Origin: Nevskiaceae bacterium
GTDB lineage: Bacteria; Pseudomonadota; Gammaproteobacteria; Steroidobacterales; Steroidobacteraceae
Direction of reading: 5' to 3'
Assembly (NCBI GenBank): GCA_031277355.1
Contig: JAITMN010000143.1
Location: forward strand, 1 to 6,717
Length of the DNA stretch: 6,717 nt
The translations under genes and the position numbers were made by a program. Below the pieces are notes generated by a model. The model made no database searches. It was not told the origin of the DNA and was given only the letters and a program-made list of their open reading frames with translations. This document shows, in pieces, positions 5,839 to 6,717 of the stretch (position 1 is the first letter of the stretch; every line of letters begins with the position of its first letter).

Positions 5839-6717
5839 TTACAGTCCGCTGTAGTTCGGACCGCTGCCGCCTTCCGGCGTGGTCCAGGTGATGATGCGGT
5901 AGGGGTCTTTGATGTCGCAGGCTTTGCAGTGCACGCAGTTGGCCGCGTTGATCTGCAAGCGTTTGCCGTTGCCGTCATCGTCCACCATTTCGTAGACACC
6001 GGCAGGACAGAAGCGCGTGCAGGGATTGCCATACTCCTGCGCGCATCGAGTGGCGCACAGATTCGTGTCGGCCACTTTCAGATGCGCGGGCTGCGATTCG
6101 TTGTGGCTGGTCTGCGCGAAGAACACGGAGGCCAGCCGATCACGCGGCGGAAGTTCGCGCGGCGTGACCCAGCCTCGATCCACCGGCGCGGATTGATCGA
6201 GGCGATGCAGTGCGGTGTTGTCGGAGTTGCTCAACGTCCACGGTGCAAGACCGGCGGTGGCCGTTTCAAATGCCGCGTTGATCAAGCCGGGCACGCGGCC
6301 CGCACGAAAGCCGGGTTTGATGTTGCGCACCTTGCGCAATTCGCGGCCGCCTTCGGATGCGCGCCAGCGCGCGTCGAAGCCCGCGGTGTCGCCAGTTTCC
6401 TGCAGATGTTCGGCGGCCAGCACGCCGCAGCGAATGGCTTGATGAATGCCTTTGAGTTTCGGGAAATTCAGCGTGCCGCCGGCATCGCCGATCAGCAATG
6501 CGCCGGGCATGTCGAGGCGCGGACAACTCTGCCAGCCGCCTGCGGCAATCGTGCGCGCGCCCGCAGCCAGAATGTCCCCGCCTTCGAGCAGCGGCCGCAC
6601 GGTGGGGTGATGCTTGAATTGCTGGAAGGCTTCAAACGGCGACAGGCGCGGGTCTTTGTAATCAAGACCGACCACATAGCCCACATAAACGCGATCATCA
6701 TTCAGGTGATAGACAAA
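5839..6717 (-). CDS. Electron-transfer flavoprotein:ubiquinone oxidoreductase (C-terminal half, 5' end outside window)
   Basis: Inner-membrane iron-sulfur flavoenzyme that takes electrons from reduced ETF (fatty-acid and amino-acid oxidation) and passes them to ubiquinone. The frame is open to the right edge; the visible 292 residues begin FVYHLNDDRVYVGYVVGLDY and are roughly the second half of a protein of about 550. GALLIGDAGGTLNFPKLKG (72-90, counting from the edge) is the FAD-contacting segment near the C-terminal end of the flavin domain. The ferredoxin-like tail carries the 4Fe-4S ligands: one cysteine in RFCPAGVYE (C237) and three in NCVHCKACDIKDP (C261, C264, C267). The conserved ending TPEGGSGPNYSGL is intact. 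Where many homologues read KGTHTAMKSG after the flavin segment, this one reads KGIHQAIRCG. The ETF subunit genes are not in the window. It is the first visible gene of the minus-strand run and lies six bases from mgtE. Confidence 0.96.
   Translation of the reverse strand, partial: FVYHLNDDRVYVGYVVGLDYKDPRLSPFEAFQQFKHHPTVRPLLEGGDILAAGARTIAAGGWQSCPRLDMPGALLIGDAGGTLNFPKLKGIHQAIRCGVLAAEHLQETGDTAGFDARWRASEGGRELRKVRNIKPGFRAGRVPGLINAAFETATAGLAPWTLSNSDNTALHRLDQSAPVDRGWVTPRELPPRDRLASVFFAQTSHNESQPAHLKVADTNLCATRCAQEYGNPCTRFCPAGVYEMVDDDGNGKRLQINAANCVHCKACDIKDPYRIITWTTPEGGSGPNYSGL

Overview
The window is a gene-dense stretch of a GC-rich, probably gammaproteobacterial chromosome. A Xanthomonadales-like origin is my guess from overall protein character; no marker in the window proves it. 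It holds one plus-strand gene and four minus-strand genes, and the largest gap between genes is 65 bases. I see no RNA gene, mobile element or CRISPR array.

On the left, plus strand, lies a complete copB-like gene for an outer-membrane copper-resistance protein. It starts at a TTG codon that overlaps the stop of an upstream frame, of which only the last nine codons are visible. It is therefore probably the downstream cistron of a copper operon (copA would be expected upstream but cannot be seen).

The rest reads leftward on the minus strand from beyond the right edge: the C-terminal half of electron-transfer flavoprotein:ubiquinone oxidoreductase (ETF-QO, inner-membrane respiratory enzyme), then the Mg2+ channel/transporter MgtE, then a YbdG/MscM-type mechanosensitive channel, then a large exported protein. 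That last protein combines a carboxypeptidase-regulatory-like domain, one haem c motif (CxxCH) and a predicted beta-propeller. Gaps between these genes are 6, 36 and 65 bases, so co-transcription is plausible at least for ETF-QO and mgtE. The last minus-strand gene converges on copB with 19 bases between the two stop codons.

Four genes are recognisable families. The haem-c/propeller protein is the one without a known role: I recall homologous proteins in soil proteobacteria annotated only by their regulatory-like domain. It is the best candidate here for undescribed biology. The sequence gives no strong sign of a new multi-gene system; the minus-strand order could simply be a housekeeping run of envelope and respiratory genes.
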